Below the pieces are notes generated by a model. The model did no database searches. It was not told where the DNA came from and saw only the letters and a list, made by a program, of their open reading frames with translations. The translations under genes and the position numbers were made by a program. From DRTC01 sp964521025 (GTDB taxonomy: Bacteria > Cloacimonadota > Cloacimonadia > Cloacimonadales > TCS61), in the NCBI GenBank assembly GCA_964521025.1, contig CAZFPK010000024.1, positions 1-40,988 on the forward strand: a stretch of 40,988 bases of DNA, given 5' to 3'. Below, piece after piece: positions 10,501 to 18,906 of this stretch (position 1 is its first letter; each line of letters opens with the position of its first letter).

Positions 10501-12976
10501 GGGTCCTTTCGGTCCTTCTCCGATGATAGCTCCTTTCTGGGATGATCTGAAAACTTCCGGCGGTCATATCTGCTCCTATTTTGATACGAATCTGCATTAT
10601 TTTGTAATTGAATGGTCTCATCTCCAAAATGAATATGACAATTCGGAAGAAACTTTTCAAGTGATCCTGTATGATCAGAATTTTTATCCCACCTCCACAG
10701 GAGACGGAGAAATCCTTTTCCAGTATAAAGTTATAAATAATGTCGATCAAGGATGGTACCGAACGGAACATGGTCAATATGCAACCGTTGGCATCGAAGA
10801 TCATACCAGCGAAATAGGATTGGAATATACTTATAACAATTCTTATCCAACCGCAGCTAAAATACTGCAGAATGAAATGGCTATTCTCTTCACAGGTCCT
10901 CCGATTTCCCCGGAAGAACCGTTCCTGGTCTTAGGCGATGTCGAAATTTTTGATGAGAACGGAAACGGGATTGTCGATTATGCAGAAAATATAGACTTCC
11001 TGGTTTCTCTAAATAATATGGGAGAAAATCCGGCTACCGAAGTTAGCGCTACTATTTCAACGAATAGCCAGTTTGTTACAATTAATAATGACACATCTTT
11101 ATACGATGATATCCAGGGAGGAACATCGGGAACTAATCTAACATACTATAATATTTTTATTTCTGCAGATTGTCCCGATGAAGAAATCGTTTCTTTTGAA
11201 ATCCAGGTAAATAGTAATGAAGACAGTTGGACTTTGTATTTCCAGATAGAGTTAAATGCACCTGTGATTAATTTTTCAAATTTGTTCATCGATGATGGAA
11301 ATAATAATATCCTCGATCCCGGTGAAACAGCAGACTTATATATTTCCTTCAGTAATGATGGTGGTTCCGATGCTTATTCAACTGCAATTTCTTTTTCCAC
11401 AAATGATCCGTATATCACTTTGAATTCCAGTACATCTGAATTTGGTGATATCGAATCGGGAACTATTGTTACTGCACTGATCAATGTAACTGTTGATTCT
11501 GAAGCAGAAGTTGGACATATTGCGAGCGTAAATTGGATTATTCAAGGAGATTTTGATTTCTCAGTTGCCGGTGAAATTCATCTTGCTATATCGCAGGTAC
11601 CTGTTTTTGTGGAAGAACATTTCGATTCATTTCCTCCAACAGGTTGGCATACCGAAGGCGGATCTAACTGGGGTGTGGGAAATGGAAATTATGCCGGCGG
11701 AACACCTCCGGAAGCACAATTCAGTTGGTCACCTTCGACAGTTGCAACCCAGAGATTAGTATCGATGCCGCTGAATACAATGGGTTCTTCTACCTTAGAC
11801 CTGGAATTCAAGCATTCGATCAATGATTTTTCCGGCAGCGGATATGTTGTCCGGGTTGAGACAACCAGCGACGGTTCGAATTGGAATACTGTCGAAACCT
11901 GGCAGCCGCAGAACTTAAATGCAACAACTGAAAATCTTACTGTCTCGACCCCGGATGTCGGTTCGGAAAATTTTCAGATATCGTGGACTTTTGACGGAGA
12001 TTCCTGGGATATAAATTACTGGTATGTTGATGATATCTATATTGAAAGCGGTTCTCCCCAGATAATGGGTTACATTACCGGAATTGTCGTTTTAATAGGT
12101 GGTTCCGGAAATGTCGAGGATGCCCAGGTCACTGCGGATAGTTTTATCGCACATCCTGATGAAAATGGTGATTATAACCTCCCGGTAACTCCCGGGACTT
12201 ATGATGTATCAGCTAATCTGGAGTTTTACGAAACAGTGTGGATGAATGATATCCAGGTTTTTCCTGATGAAACAATAACTATCGATTTTGAACTGAATTA
12301 TATGCATCCTCCTGAGAATTTGACTTCTACTGTTGAGGAAAATGATGTCGAACTGAATTGGGAAATGTCCGAACAATTGTTAAACCCGGTCGGATCTTCG
12401 GGCAGGAATAACCTCATATCTGCGGTCAACGATCAGGATAAAAAGAACGGATTTCAAGAAAAACGGAAGTTGGATCTAGCCCGAAACCGCGCATTGACAG
12501 GTTACAATGTTTACCGTGATACGGAAATAATAGCTGAAATATCGGATATCGAGATAACTAATTATACTGATCTCGATCTGGAAAACGGAGAATACGAATA
12601 TTATGTTACTGCTGTTTATGATGGTGGAGAATCGGAACCTTCAAATGTTGAAATAGTAATAATCGATGTTAATTCAATTATTGAAGAAACAATTCCTGAG
12701 ATCACTCAACTTCTTGGTAATTATCCAAATCCATTCGATCAATCAACTATCATCAAATTCGGTTTAAAAGAGAATACAAAAGTTTTACTCGAAATCTATA
12801 ATATCAAAGGTCAGAAGGTCAGAACTCTTTTGAATAATGAGAAAAAAGCAGGTTATCACAACATTATCTGGGATGGAAAGGATGAGAATTCGCATCGAGT
12901 TGGTTCCGGCATATATTTCTATCAATTGACAACTGAAAATTATAAAAATATCAGGAAGATGATCCTGATGCAGTAA
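7520..12976 (+). CDS. C25 (gingipain-family) peptidase-like secreted protein, paralogue 2
   Basis: This 1,818-residue multidomain exported protein belongs to peptidase family C25. I start it at 7520, where AAAAGGAG precedes ATG and a signal peptide follows; an in-frame ATG-like start at 7451 would add 23 non-signal residues. Order: signal peptide, C25 propeptide, catalytic domain (about 225-560), carboxypeptidase-regulatory-like domain, two CARDB-like domains, a large beta domain, two more CARDB-like domains (DENGNGIVDYAE, NNNILDPGETA), a Cleaved_Adhesin/choice-of-anchor module (about 1363-1510, ending WYVDDIYI), a second regulatory-like domain, FN3 and a FlgD-like sorting domain. RgpA and Kgp carry similar adhesin modules. 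Cys is conserved (C459, TCDTGSF), while the position of the gingipain catalytic His (NYxGHG) is Y431 (NYRGYMG). The S1 Asp of RgpB also seems absent, so the proteolytic activity and specificity are uncertain. It lies 108 bp after paralogue 1. Confidence 0.9.
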   Translation: MKKLFISALMIILTFTISATWIEIPENTREKLFDHISGERDAVEIEFSLNGYELETVSVKGETFQNISYFNEGEFLEIGKPDLPRFSRLVAIPDEGSVSIEILSFEDEVLSNMNIYPRQELQRENQPPNTKFFIDEKFYAGEDIFPEQIVETGTPAIMRDFRVVNVTINPFQFDPRTRELRIFKKIKFKVNSSHLGGENIKISNRKISRSFNSIYASTILNYSSLVTRDEEYQQPSYLFIYPNNTQVETSLDSLVNWKHQKGFEVHAANTSETGGSTSSIKNYIQNAYDNWENPPEFVCLVGDAGGSFNIPTSGGDQYYTLLEGADILADIFIGRLSFNSITEFLTILVKILGYERNPYLDETDWYHSALLVGDPGYSTGQAAITVNKDIKNLIDNNEEGYIFDEVYNGSFVSQMSSGLNSGVSYFNYRGYMGMSGWDNNNTANLTNGYKLPVAVIITCDTGSFEGTSNCRSEYFLKAGTPTVPKGAIAAIGTATTGTHTCFNNSVDIGIFYGIFQDKIYHMGGALNRGKLNLYMNYPNEPGYVQSFSYWNNLMGDPGMEIWTNNPEHMMVSYPPNVALGTNYVEVTVNHNTSHIPLENAWVTALMGDDEIFATGFTDSDGKVYLPIYTESTGNVKLTVTKHNFVPHLGSFNIQQSNVFVNVNEVNIDDDLSGTSQGNGDGIINPGEDIELGLSLKNFGIIDADSITASISSEIDFITITDGNEVYGTIAPGAATYSEDDFDFTVDTATLGGSEIILDIQILDENRTEWNDRVYLPVAGANLETRDYAVIDADNGILDPGETAEFEVTIENVGSVPCDDVYGTLSCENEMLTIEDADGYFGNVLPGLEETNSGNKFEVTAHTNLLPGTQIIIELQLYNTDGYDNTVSFIIDVGEVLLTDPLGPDAYGYYCYDDGDTDYYNVPVYSWVEIDPSYGGPGDILSLNDNGNDGDLEIIDLPFFFSFYGIEYNELTVCSNGWIAPGITDQYSYMNWHIPGPFGPSPMIAPFWDDLKTSGGHICSYFDTNLHYFVIEWSHLQNEYDNSEETFQVILYDQNFYPTSTGDGEILFQYKVINNVDQGWYRTEHGQYATVGIEDHTSEIGLEYTYNNSYPTAAKILQNEMAILFTGPPISPEEPFLVLGDVEIFDENGNGIVDYAENIDFLVSLNNMGENPATEVSATISTNSQFVTINNDTSLYDDIQGGTSGTNLTYYNIFISADCPDEEIVSFEIQVNSNEDSWTLYFQIELNAPVINFSNLFIDDGNNNILDPGETADLYISFSNDGGSDAYSTAISFSTNDPYITLNSSTSEFGDIESGTIVTALINVTVDSEAEVGHIASVNWIIQGDFDFSVAGEIHLAISQVPVFVEEHFDSFPPTGWHTEGGSNWGVGNGNYAGGTPPEAQFSWSPSTVATQRLVSMPLNTMGSSTLDLEFKHSINDFSGSGYVVRVETTSDGSNWNTVETWQPQNLNATTENLTVSTPDVGSENFQISWTFDGDSWDINYWYVDDIYIESGSPQIMGYITGIVVLIGGSGNVEDAQVTADSFIAHPDENGDYNLPVTPGTYDVSANLEFYETVWMNDIQVFPDETITIDFELNYMHPPENLTSTVEENDVELNWEMSEQLLNPVGSSGRNNLISAVNDQDKKNGFQEKRKLDLARNRALTGYNVYRDTEIIAEISDIEITNYTDLDLENGEYEYYVTAVYDGGESEPSNVEIVIIDVNSIIEETIPEITQLLGNYPNPFDQSTIIKFGLKENTKVLLEIYNIKGQKVRTLLNNEKKAGYHNIIWDGKDENSHRVGSGIYFYQLTTENYKNIRKMILMQ

Positions 12977-13102
12977 AGATCTTGCGAAAGCAATGATACT
13001 TCTTGCTTTTCTTGATTTTCGCTGGGATATCAACAAATATCTTTCAATAAACTTTAAGAAAATTCCAATGAAGAAAGCAGAAAGATAATTTAAAGTATTT
13101 TA

Positions 13103-13139
13103 AAAAACTTGCCAAATTTCTCAAATTTGGCAAGTTTTT
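13103..13139 (+). terminator. Perfect 17-bp hairpin, likely terminator, also a dispersed palindrome
   Basis: Arms 13103-13119 and 13123-13139 pair perfectly around a CTC loop, and the right arm ends in TTTTT. The core CTTGCCAAATTT recurs in related palindromes at 18864, 22864 and 23133. It sits between paralogues 2 and 3 and would terminate paralogue 2. It ends 17 bp before the next ATG, so the hairpin may also limit entry to the paralogue 3 ribosome site. Confidence 0.75.
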
Positions 13140-13156
13140 CCGAAAAGGTGATATTA

Positions 13157-16100
13157 ATGAAGAAATCGTTGATTTATATAATCTTTTTAGCAATAGACAT
13201 TTTTTTATCAGCAGCCTGGATCGATATTCCTGAAAATTCAAGAAAGAGTTTATTCGAGTGTGATCGGGAAGATTTGAATATGGTAGGAATAGATTTTTCA
13301 TTAGATGGATATGAAATGAAAACTGTCGATGAAAAAGGTGAAACTTATCAACAAATATCTTATCCAAACGAAGGTAAGCTTTTGGAAATCGGTAAACCGG
13401 ACCTTCCTCGCTTTTCCCGATTAGTTACTATTCCTGATGCAGGGGAAGTTTCGATTGAAATTTTATCCCGAAATGAAGAATTAATTTCAGAGATGAATAT
13501 TTATCCGCTGCAGGACTTTCAAATTGAAAATAAACCGCTAAATTCAGGATTTTCCACAAATGATAAATTCTACTCAAACGGAGAAATCTTCCCGGGGAAA
13601 ATACTCGAATTAGGAACTCCTGCAATTATGCGTGATCATCGTGTTGTCAGAATTTCTGTGAATCCCTTCCAATATGATCCGATAACAAAAGAATTGAAAA
13701 TCATCAAAAATGTATACTTTACTGTAAATTGTATTGGTTCAAAAGGTATAAATATAAAAAACAAAAAGCAAAAGAGATCGCGTTATTTTGCAGAGACTTA
13801 TCAGACAAATATTATCAATTTCGAGACACAGATGAACAGGAATGAAGAATATCAAACTCCGAGTTATTTATTCATCCATCCGAATAATGCGTTGGTCCAG
13901 ACCTGGCTCGATTCGCTGATGAATTGGAAACATCGAAAAGGATTTGTGGTTCATTCAGCAAGTACATCAGAAACAGGAAGTACTAATAATGCCATAAAGA
14001 GTTATATTCAGACTGCTTATGACAACTGGGAAGATCCTCCCGAATTCGTCTGTTTGGTCGGAGATGCAGGCGGATCTTATAATATTCCTACCGGTTATAT
14101 GGATGGAGGAGAAGGAGACCATTTTTATACAACCCTGGAAGGAGATGATATTTTTTCAGATGTATTTATCGGCAGGCTATCTTTTAATTCCATTACGGAA
14201 TTTCAAACCATAATCTTAAAAATCTTATATTATGAGAAGCATCCGTTTATGGAAAATACAAACTGGTATGAGCAGGCTCTTCTGGTTGGAGATGGTACTC
14301 ATTCCGGTCCTTCCTGCATTTCGACCAAACAGACCGTGCAGGAAATGATCGAAAGTTCTTTTCCTAATATCGTCTCCAACGAAATCTATAATGGAAATTG
14401 GGTAACTGAAATGTCCAACGGATTGAATAATGGTGTCGGTTATTTTAATTATCGCGGTTGGGGAGATATGAGTGGATGGGATAACGGATATATAAATTCT
14501 CTGACCAATAGCAATATGCTGCCTTTTGTTGTTTTCATAACTTGCAATACCGGAGATTTCCAGGGAACTTACGACAGCATCAGCGAAGCTTTTTTGAAAG
14601 CCGGAACTCCCGGTATCAGGACCGGAGCGATCGGTGCGATCTGTACCGCAACCGGACAAACACATACTACCTTTAATAATTGTGTCGATGCCGGTATTTT
14701 TCAGGGAATTTTCGTCGATAGAATTTATCACATGGGCGGAGCTTTGAACCGGGCAAAAATCGCTTTATACAATAATTATCCTGAAAACCAGTTCAATAAT
14801 GTTCTCCAATTTACTTATTGGAACAATCTCATGGGAGATCCGGGATTAGAATTATGGACAGGAGTTCCTCAAGAACTCGATGTTATTTTTGATGAACAAG
14901 TTCCTCTCGGTCTGAATTATCTGCCGATAACTGTTAATGATGAAAGTGGTTTACCCGTTCAGGATGCCTGGATAACAGTTTTGAAGGGTCAGGATGAGAT
15001 TTTTACTTCCGGATATACAGATGAAAATGGGGAAGCGAACCTGGAAATAAATACAGTAAATACCGGTGAAGCAAAGTTAACTGTTACGAAACACGATTTT
15101 AAACCTTATCTGGGAGAATTTGAGATCATTCAAGCGGATATATTTGTCGGAGTGGAGAATTTTTTTAGCGATGATGATAATTCCGGTTCTTCTTCCGGGA
15201 ATAATGACGGTTTTATAAATCCGGGAGAGAATATTGAACTCAATATCGGCTTGAAAAATTACGGTTCATCCAGTGCAAATTCAGTTTCAGCGACCATATC
15301 GACAAATTCCGAATTTATTACGATCACTGATAGCATCGAAGAATACGGAACAATCGGAGCAGGAAGTTCACAATTCAGTTCGGATGATTTTGATGTAACT
15401 ATAAATGACAATGCAGTTGGTGGTTACGAAGGTATCCTGGAAGTTCTTATCGAGGAAGGTGTGAACAATCAATGGACCGATTATTTAACTTTGTCTATCG
15501 AAGGTGCGAATCTTTATGTTTTCGATCATGCGATTTCCGGAGAACAAGACAATATTCTGGATCCAGGGGAAACAGCAGAATTAATCCTTACTTTGAAGAA
15601 TATCGGTTCGATAGCTGCGATCGATATTTCTGGAGAGTTATCCTGTCCCGATGAAGTAATCATTATTGAAAATTCTACTGTTGATTTCGGAAATGTAGGT
15701 TCAGGTTCAACAGTTGATAACGATTCCGATAGATATATAATTACTGCTGATAATCAACTCATTCCCGGCACTCAAGTTTTGATGGAACTCCATCTGACAA
15801 ATGATGACGGCTACGATTCTATGACAGATTTCTATCTTGAGATCGGAGAAGTAAATTCCAATGATCCTCTGGGACCCGACCAGTTCGGTTATTATTGTTA
15901 TGATGAAACAGATTTGGAATATATCGGAGTTCCGGTTTATGACTGGCTCGAGATCGATCCGGAATACGGAGGAGAAGGAACGGTTTTGAATCTCTTCGAT
16001 CCGGGAGATACAGGCAGCAAACAAACGATTCCCTTACCCATAGATTTCAAATTTTATGGAGAAACTTACGACCAGATCACTGTTTGTTCAAATGGCTGGC

Positions 16101-18607
16101 TCAGTCCGGGAATTTCCAATTCATCATCATTTATGAACAGATTCATTCCGGGACCGCTCGGACCTTCGCCTATGATCGCTCCTTTCTGGGATGATCTGAC
16201 GAGTGCGGATGGTCATGTATGTTATTTTCACGATGCTGCTGCTCATACATTCATTATCGAGTGGTCACGAGTGCAAAATCATTATGACACTTCCGAGGAA
16301 ACTTTTCAGGTCATTCTCTTTGATTTTAATTATTATCCCACTTCGATCGAGAATAGTCCGCTCCTTTTCCAATATAAGACTTTCAATAATGTCGATGCCG
16401 GAACTTACGGAACAATGTATGTGAATCACGGTGAATATGCGACCATCGGGATCGAAGACCAGACAAGTTTAAGAGGTTTACAATATTCTTTCAGCAATCA
16501 ATATCCAAATGCAGCCAGCGAACTTCATGATGAATCTGCCATTCTTTTTACCGGAGTTTTACCGAAACATGAAGGTCCGTATATGGTTTTGGAAAATATA
16601 ATGATCGAGGATGAAAATGGTAACGGAACTCCTGATTATAGCGAAAATGTAGATATTTTTGTGGAACTTTTGAATGTCGGAACTGAGACTGCAACAGAAA
16701 TTTCGGCAGAATTATCGACTTTAGATGAATTCATTATCATCAATAACGAAATCATCGAATTTAACGATATCGAGTCTCTCCAAACAGGAATCGGTTTATC
16801 TCCGTTCAATGTTTCTGTCGCGAGTAATTGTCCGCATGAGCATGCAGCATTTTTTGAGATTTCAGTTCAAGCAGGAACAGAAAATTGGATATTGGAATTC
16901 GAACTCGAAATTCAGGCACCTTTGCCTGTGATCACAGAGCAATTTTATGATGATAACAATAATGATATTATCGATCCCGGAGAAACCGCCGATGTATTTC
17001 TGAAGATAAAAAATCTCGGTGGAGCTGCTTTATACAATGCAAATATTAGTATTTCTGCGGATGATCCTCTCATCACAGTAAATGTATCGGAAGCTGAGAT
17101 AGGTGATGTCCAACCGGATTCTTCTGCACTAGCTGTTTTCAATGTATCTGCAGATGATTCTGCTCCGATCGGTTATGTTGTTGTTCTGAACTGGCAGATC
17201 GATGGGGATTTCGATTATCAAGTGCAGGGAGATTTCGAAATAGCAATAACTCAAGTTCCCATAAATATTCAGGAAAATTTCATTCATTTCCTGCCTGAAG
17301 GCTGGTTATTGGAAGGTGGAGATAATTGGCGACAGGTAAACGGGAGCAGTGCCGGAGGTTCTCCTCCCGAAGCTCAATTCTACTGGTTTCCATACCTGCT
17401 TGGTGTTCAAAGATTGATAACTCAAAACATAAATTCTACAGGTTCGGCAACAATCGAACTCGAGTTTAAACATTCGATTACCGGATTGGATAATTCCGAA
17501 GCCCAAGTTCGATTAGAAACTTCGGACAACGGTCTTGATTGGAATACAGTGCAAACCTGGCAAGAGGAAAATCTCTCACCAACTATCGAGGTTCTAACAA
17601 TCGACAACTCTGATGTGGGTTCGCAAAATTTACGATTTGCCTGGGTTTTTGAAGGATATTCTGCCGACATTAATTCCTGGTTCGTCGATGATGTGAGCAT
17701 CACTCAAGGAAATCCCCAGGCACAGGGATTTATAACCGGAAACATCAGTTTGGCTGGAGGAGACGGAGATATACAGGAAGTTGAGATCGCAACTCAAGAC
17801 TTACTTACTAATCCTGATGAGAATGGAGATTATCTCCTAACTTTACCGGCAGGAATTTATGATATTTCAGCTGCTCTGGAACAATACGAATCTATCCAGA
17901 TCGAAGGAATAGAGGTCGATCTTTTTGAGTCAGTAGTTCTGGATTTTACTCTGAATTATATGTTCCCGCCGGATAGTTTATTCGCAACCGCAAATGAAAA
18001 CGATGTGGAACTTGTTTGGGGAATTCCTGAAGAAAATTCAGCAACCGATTTCTTCTTCCAGCAAACGGTGAAAAATAAGGGTAAAGAAAAGAAAGATTTA
18101 AGTCGCGACAGAGAAGATCGAGACCTGATCGGTTATAAGATTTATCGTAATGATGAAGAAATAATTTCCATTTTTAACATCGAAGATACGACTTATATCG
18201 ATTATGATCTTAATAACGGAGAATACGAATATTTTGTGACTGCTGTTTATGATGGCGGAGAATCCGCACCGACAAACACCGAAATTGTTATTATTGATGT
18301 TGATAAGGTCGAAGAAATTTCATTACCTGAATTTACTCATCTTAGCGGAAATTTTCCCAATCCGTTCAATCCTCGAACAACGATTTCTTATGCTTTGAAG
18401 GAAAATTCGAATGTTATTCTTGAAATATTGAATATCAGAGGACAGAAAGTTCGGACACTTCTCGATAAAAATATAATTGCAGGTTTTCATAACATTATCT
18501 GGAACGGAAAAGATGATAATAACCGACATGTTTCTTCCGGAATCTATTTCTATCGTTTGAGAACTGATGATTATGATAAAGTCAGGAAGATGATATTTCT
18601 CCGCTAA
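13157..18607 (+). CDS. C25 (gingipain-family) peptidase-like secreted protein, paralogue 3
   Basis: This 1,816-residue protein has the same architecture as paralogue 2: signal peptide (MKKSLIYIIFLAIDIFLSA), C25 propeptide, C25 catalytic domain, regulatory-like domain, CARDB-like repeats, large beta domain, adhesin-like module (about 1368-1518, ending WFVDDVSI), regulatory-like domain, FN3 and FlgD-like sorting domain (ending RKMIFLR). The start is ATG 13157 after AAAAGGTG; an earlier in-frame codon at 13109 lies inside the hairpin. The active-site Cys is C463 (TCNTGDF). The catalytic His equivalent is W435 (NYRGWGDMSGW), a different replacement from the Tyr of the other two copies. His is present in other conserved places (QTHTTFNN, YHMGGALNR). 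It is clearly a tandem duplicate, but nucleotide divergence from paralogue 2 is large, so the duplication is old. Confidence 0.9.
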   Translation: MKKSLIYIIFLAIDIFLSAAWIDIPENSRKSLFECDREDLNMVGIDFSLDGYEMKTVDEKGETYQQISYPNEGKLLEIGKPDLPRFSRLVTIPDAGEVSIEILSRNEELISEMNIYPLQDFQIENKPLNSGFSTNDKFYSNGEIFPGKILELGTPAIMRDHRVVRISVNPFQYDPITKELKIIKNVYFTVNCIGSKGINIKNKKQKRSRYFAETYQTNIINFETQMNRNEEYQTPSYLFIHPNNALVQTWLDSLMNWKHRKGFVVHSASTSETGSTNNAIKSYIQTAYDNWEDPPEFVCLVGDAGGSYNIPTGYMDGGEGDHFYTTLEGDDIFSDVFIGRLSFNSITEFQTIILKILYYEKHPFMENTNWYEQALLVGDGTHSGPSCISTKQTVQEMIESSFPNIVSNEIYNGNWVTEMSNGLNNGVGYFNYRGWGDMSGWDNGYINSLTNSNMLPFVVFITCNTGDFQGTYDSISEAFLKAGTPGIRTGAIGAICTATGQTHTTFNNCVDAGIFQGIFVDRIYHMGGALNRAKIALYNNYPENQFNNVLQFTYWNNLMGDPGLELWTGVPQELDVIFDEQVPLGLNYLPITVNDESGLPVQDAWITVLKGQDEIFTSGYTDENGEANLEINTVNTGEAKLTVTKHDFKPYLGEFEIIQADIFVGVENFFSDDDNSGSSSGNNDGFINPGENIELNIGLKNYGSSSANSVSATISTNSEFITITDSIEEYGTIGAGSSQFSSDDFDVTINDNAVGGYEGILEVLIEEGVNNQWTDYLTLSIEGANLYVFDHAISGEQDNILDPGETAELILTLKNIGSIAAIDISGELSCPDEVIIIENSTVDFGNVGSGSTVDNDSDRYIITADNQLIPGTQVLMELHLTNDDGYDSMTDFYLEIGEVNSNDPLGPDQFGYYCYDETDLEYIGVPVYDWLEIDPEYGGEGTVLNLFDPGDTGSKQTIPLPIDFKFYGETYDQITVCSNGWLSPGISNSSSFMNRFIPGPLGPSPMIAPFWDDLTSADGHVCYFHDAAAHTFIIEWSRVQNHYDTSEETFQVILFDFNYYPTSIENSPLLFQYKTFNNVDAGTYGTMYVNHGEYATIGIEDQTSLRGLQYSFSNQYPNAASELHDESAILFTGVLPKHEGPYMVLENIMIEDENGNGTPDYSENVDIFVELLNVGTETATEISAELSTLDEFIIINNEIIEFNDIESLQTGIGLSPFNVSVASNCPHEHAAFFEISVQAGTENWILEFELEIQAPLPVITEQFYDDNNNDIIDPGETADVFLKIKNLGGAALYNANISISADDPLITVNVSEAEIGDVQPDSSALAVFNVSADDSAPIGYVVVLNWQIDGDFDYQVQGDFEIAITQVPINIQENFIHFLPEGWLLEGGDNWRQVNGSSAGGSPPEAQFYWFPYLLGVQRLITQNINSTGSATIELEFKHSITGLDNSEAQVRLETSDNGLDWNTVQTWQEENLSPTIEVLTIDNSDVGSQNLRFAWVFEGYSADINSWFVDDVSITQGNPQAQGFITGNISLAGGDGDIQEVEIATQDLLTNPDENGDYLLTLPAGIYDISAALEQYESIQIEGIEVDLFESVVLDFTLNYMFPPDSLFATANENDVELVWGIPEENSATDFFFQQTVKNKGKEKKDLSRDREDRDLIGYKIYRNDEEIISIFNIEDTTYIDYDLNNGEYEYFVTAVYDGGESAPTNTEIVIIDVDKVEEISLPEFTHLSGNFPNPFNPRTTISYALKENSNVILEILNIRGQKVRTLLDKNIIAGFHNIIWNGKDDNNRHVSSGIYFYRLRTDDYDKVRKMIFLR

Positions 18608-18906
18608 AAATTTGTTGACTTAAGTTTTTGAATTTGAAGGTGTTGATATTCCGAACTTCACTCTCCTTCATCGTGTGAAGTCCGGTCTGTCAGAAGGTGA
18701 AATAATTAAGTCAAGTTCAGCTAAAACAGAACTTAACTCAAGTATTTTAATTTGAATCGGAGATTCAAAATTACAACAGAACGGATTTCCGTGATTCGAT
18801 TCCTTTCCATATGATTCTCTTATGGTTATTAATATTCAACTCTTTCAGAGTTTCCTTGATCCAAAACTTACCGAATCTCAAAGATCCGGCAAGTTTCCAA
18901 ATCAAC
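18608..18906. other. Convergent spacer with small repeats, no gene seen
   Basis: This spacer separates the convergent ends of C25 paralogue 3 and the cyclophilin gene. It holds a 24-bp imperfect direct repeat (18615-18638 and 18733-18756, about 20 matches), small hairpins (CTTCAC...GTGAAG at about 18655-18690; ACGGATTTCCGT near 18781) and the terminator-like palindrome listed separately. Open frames here are short and show no recognisable protein. Confidence 0.6.
18864..18896 (-). terminator. Palindrome downstream of the cyclophilin gene
   Basis: Two 15-base arms (AAACTTACCGAATCT and its near complement) surround a CAA loop with 13 of 15 pairs. It lies 10 bp beyond the cyclophilin stop codon and is followed by a short T run on the - strand, so it can act as a terminator. 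It is a diverged member of the CTTGCCAAATTT palindrome family. Confidence 0.5.
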
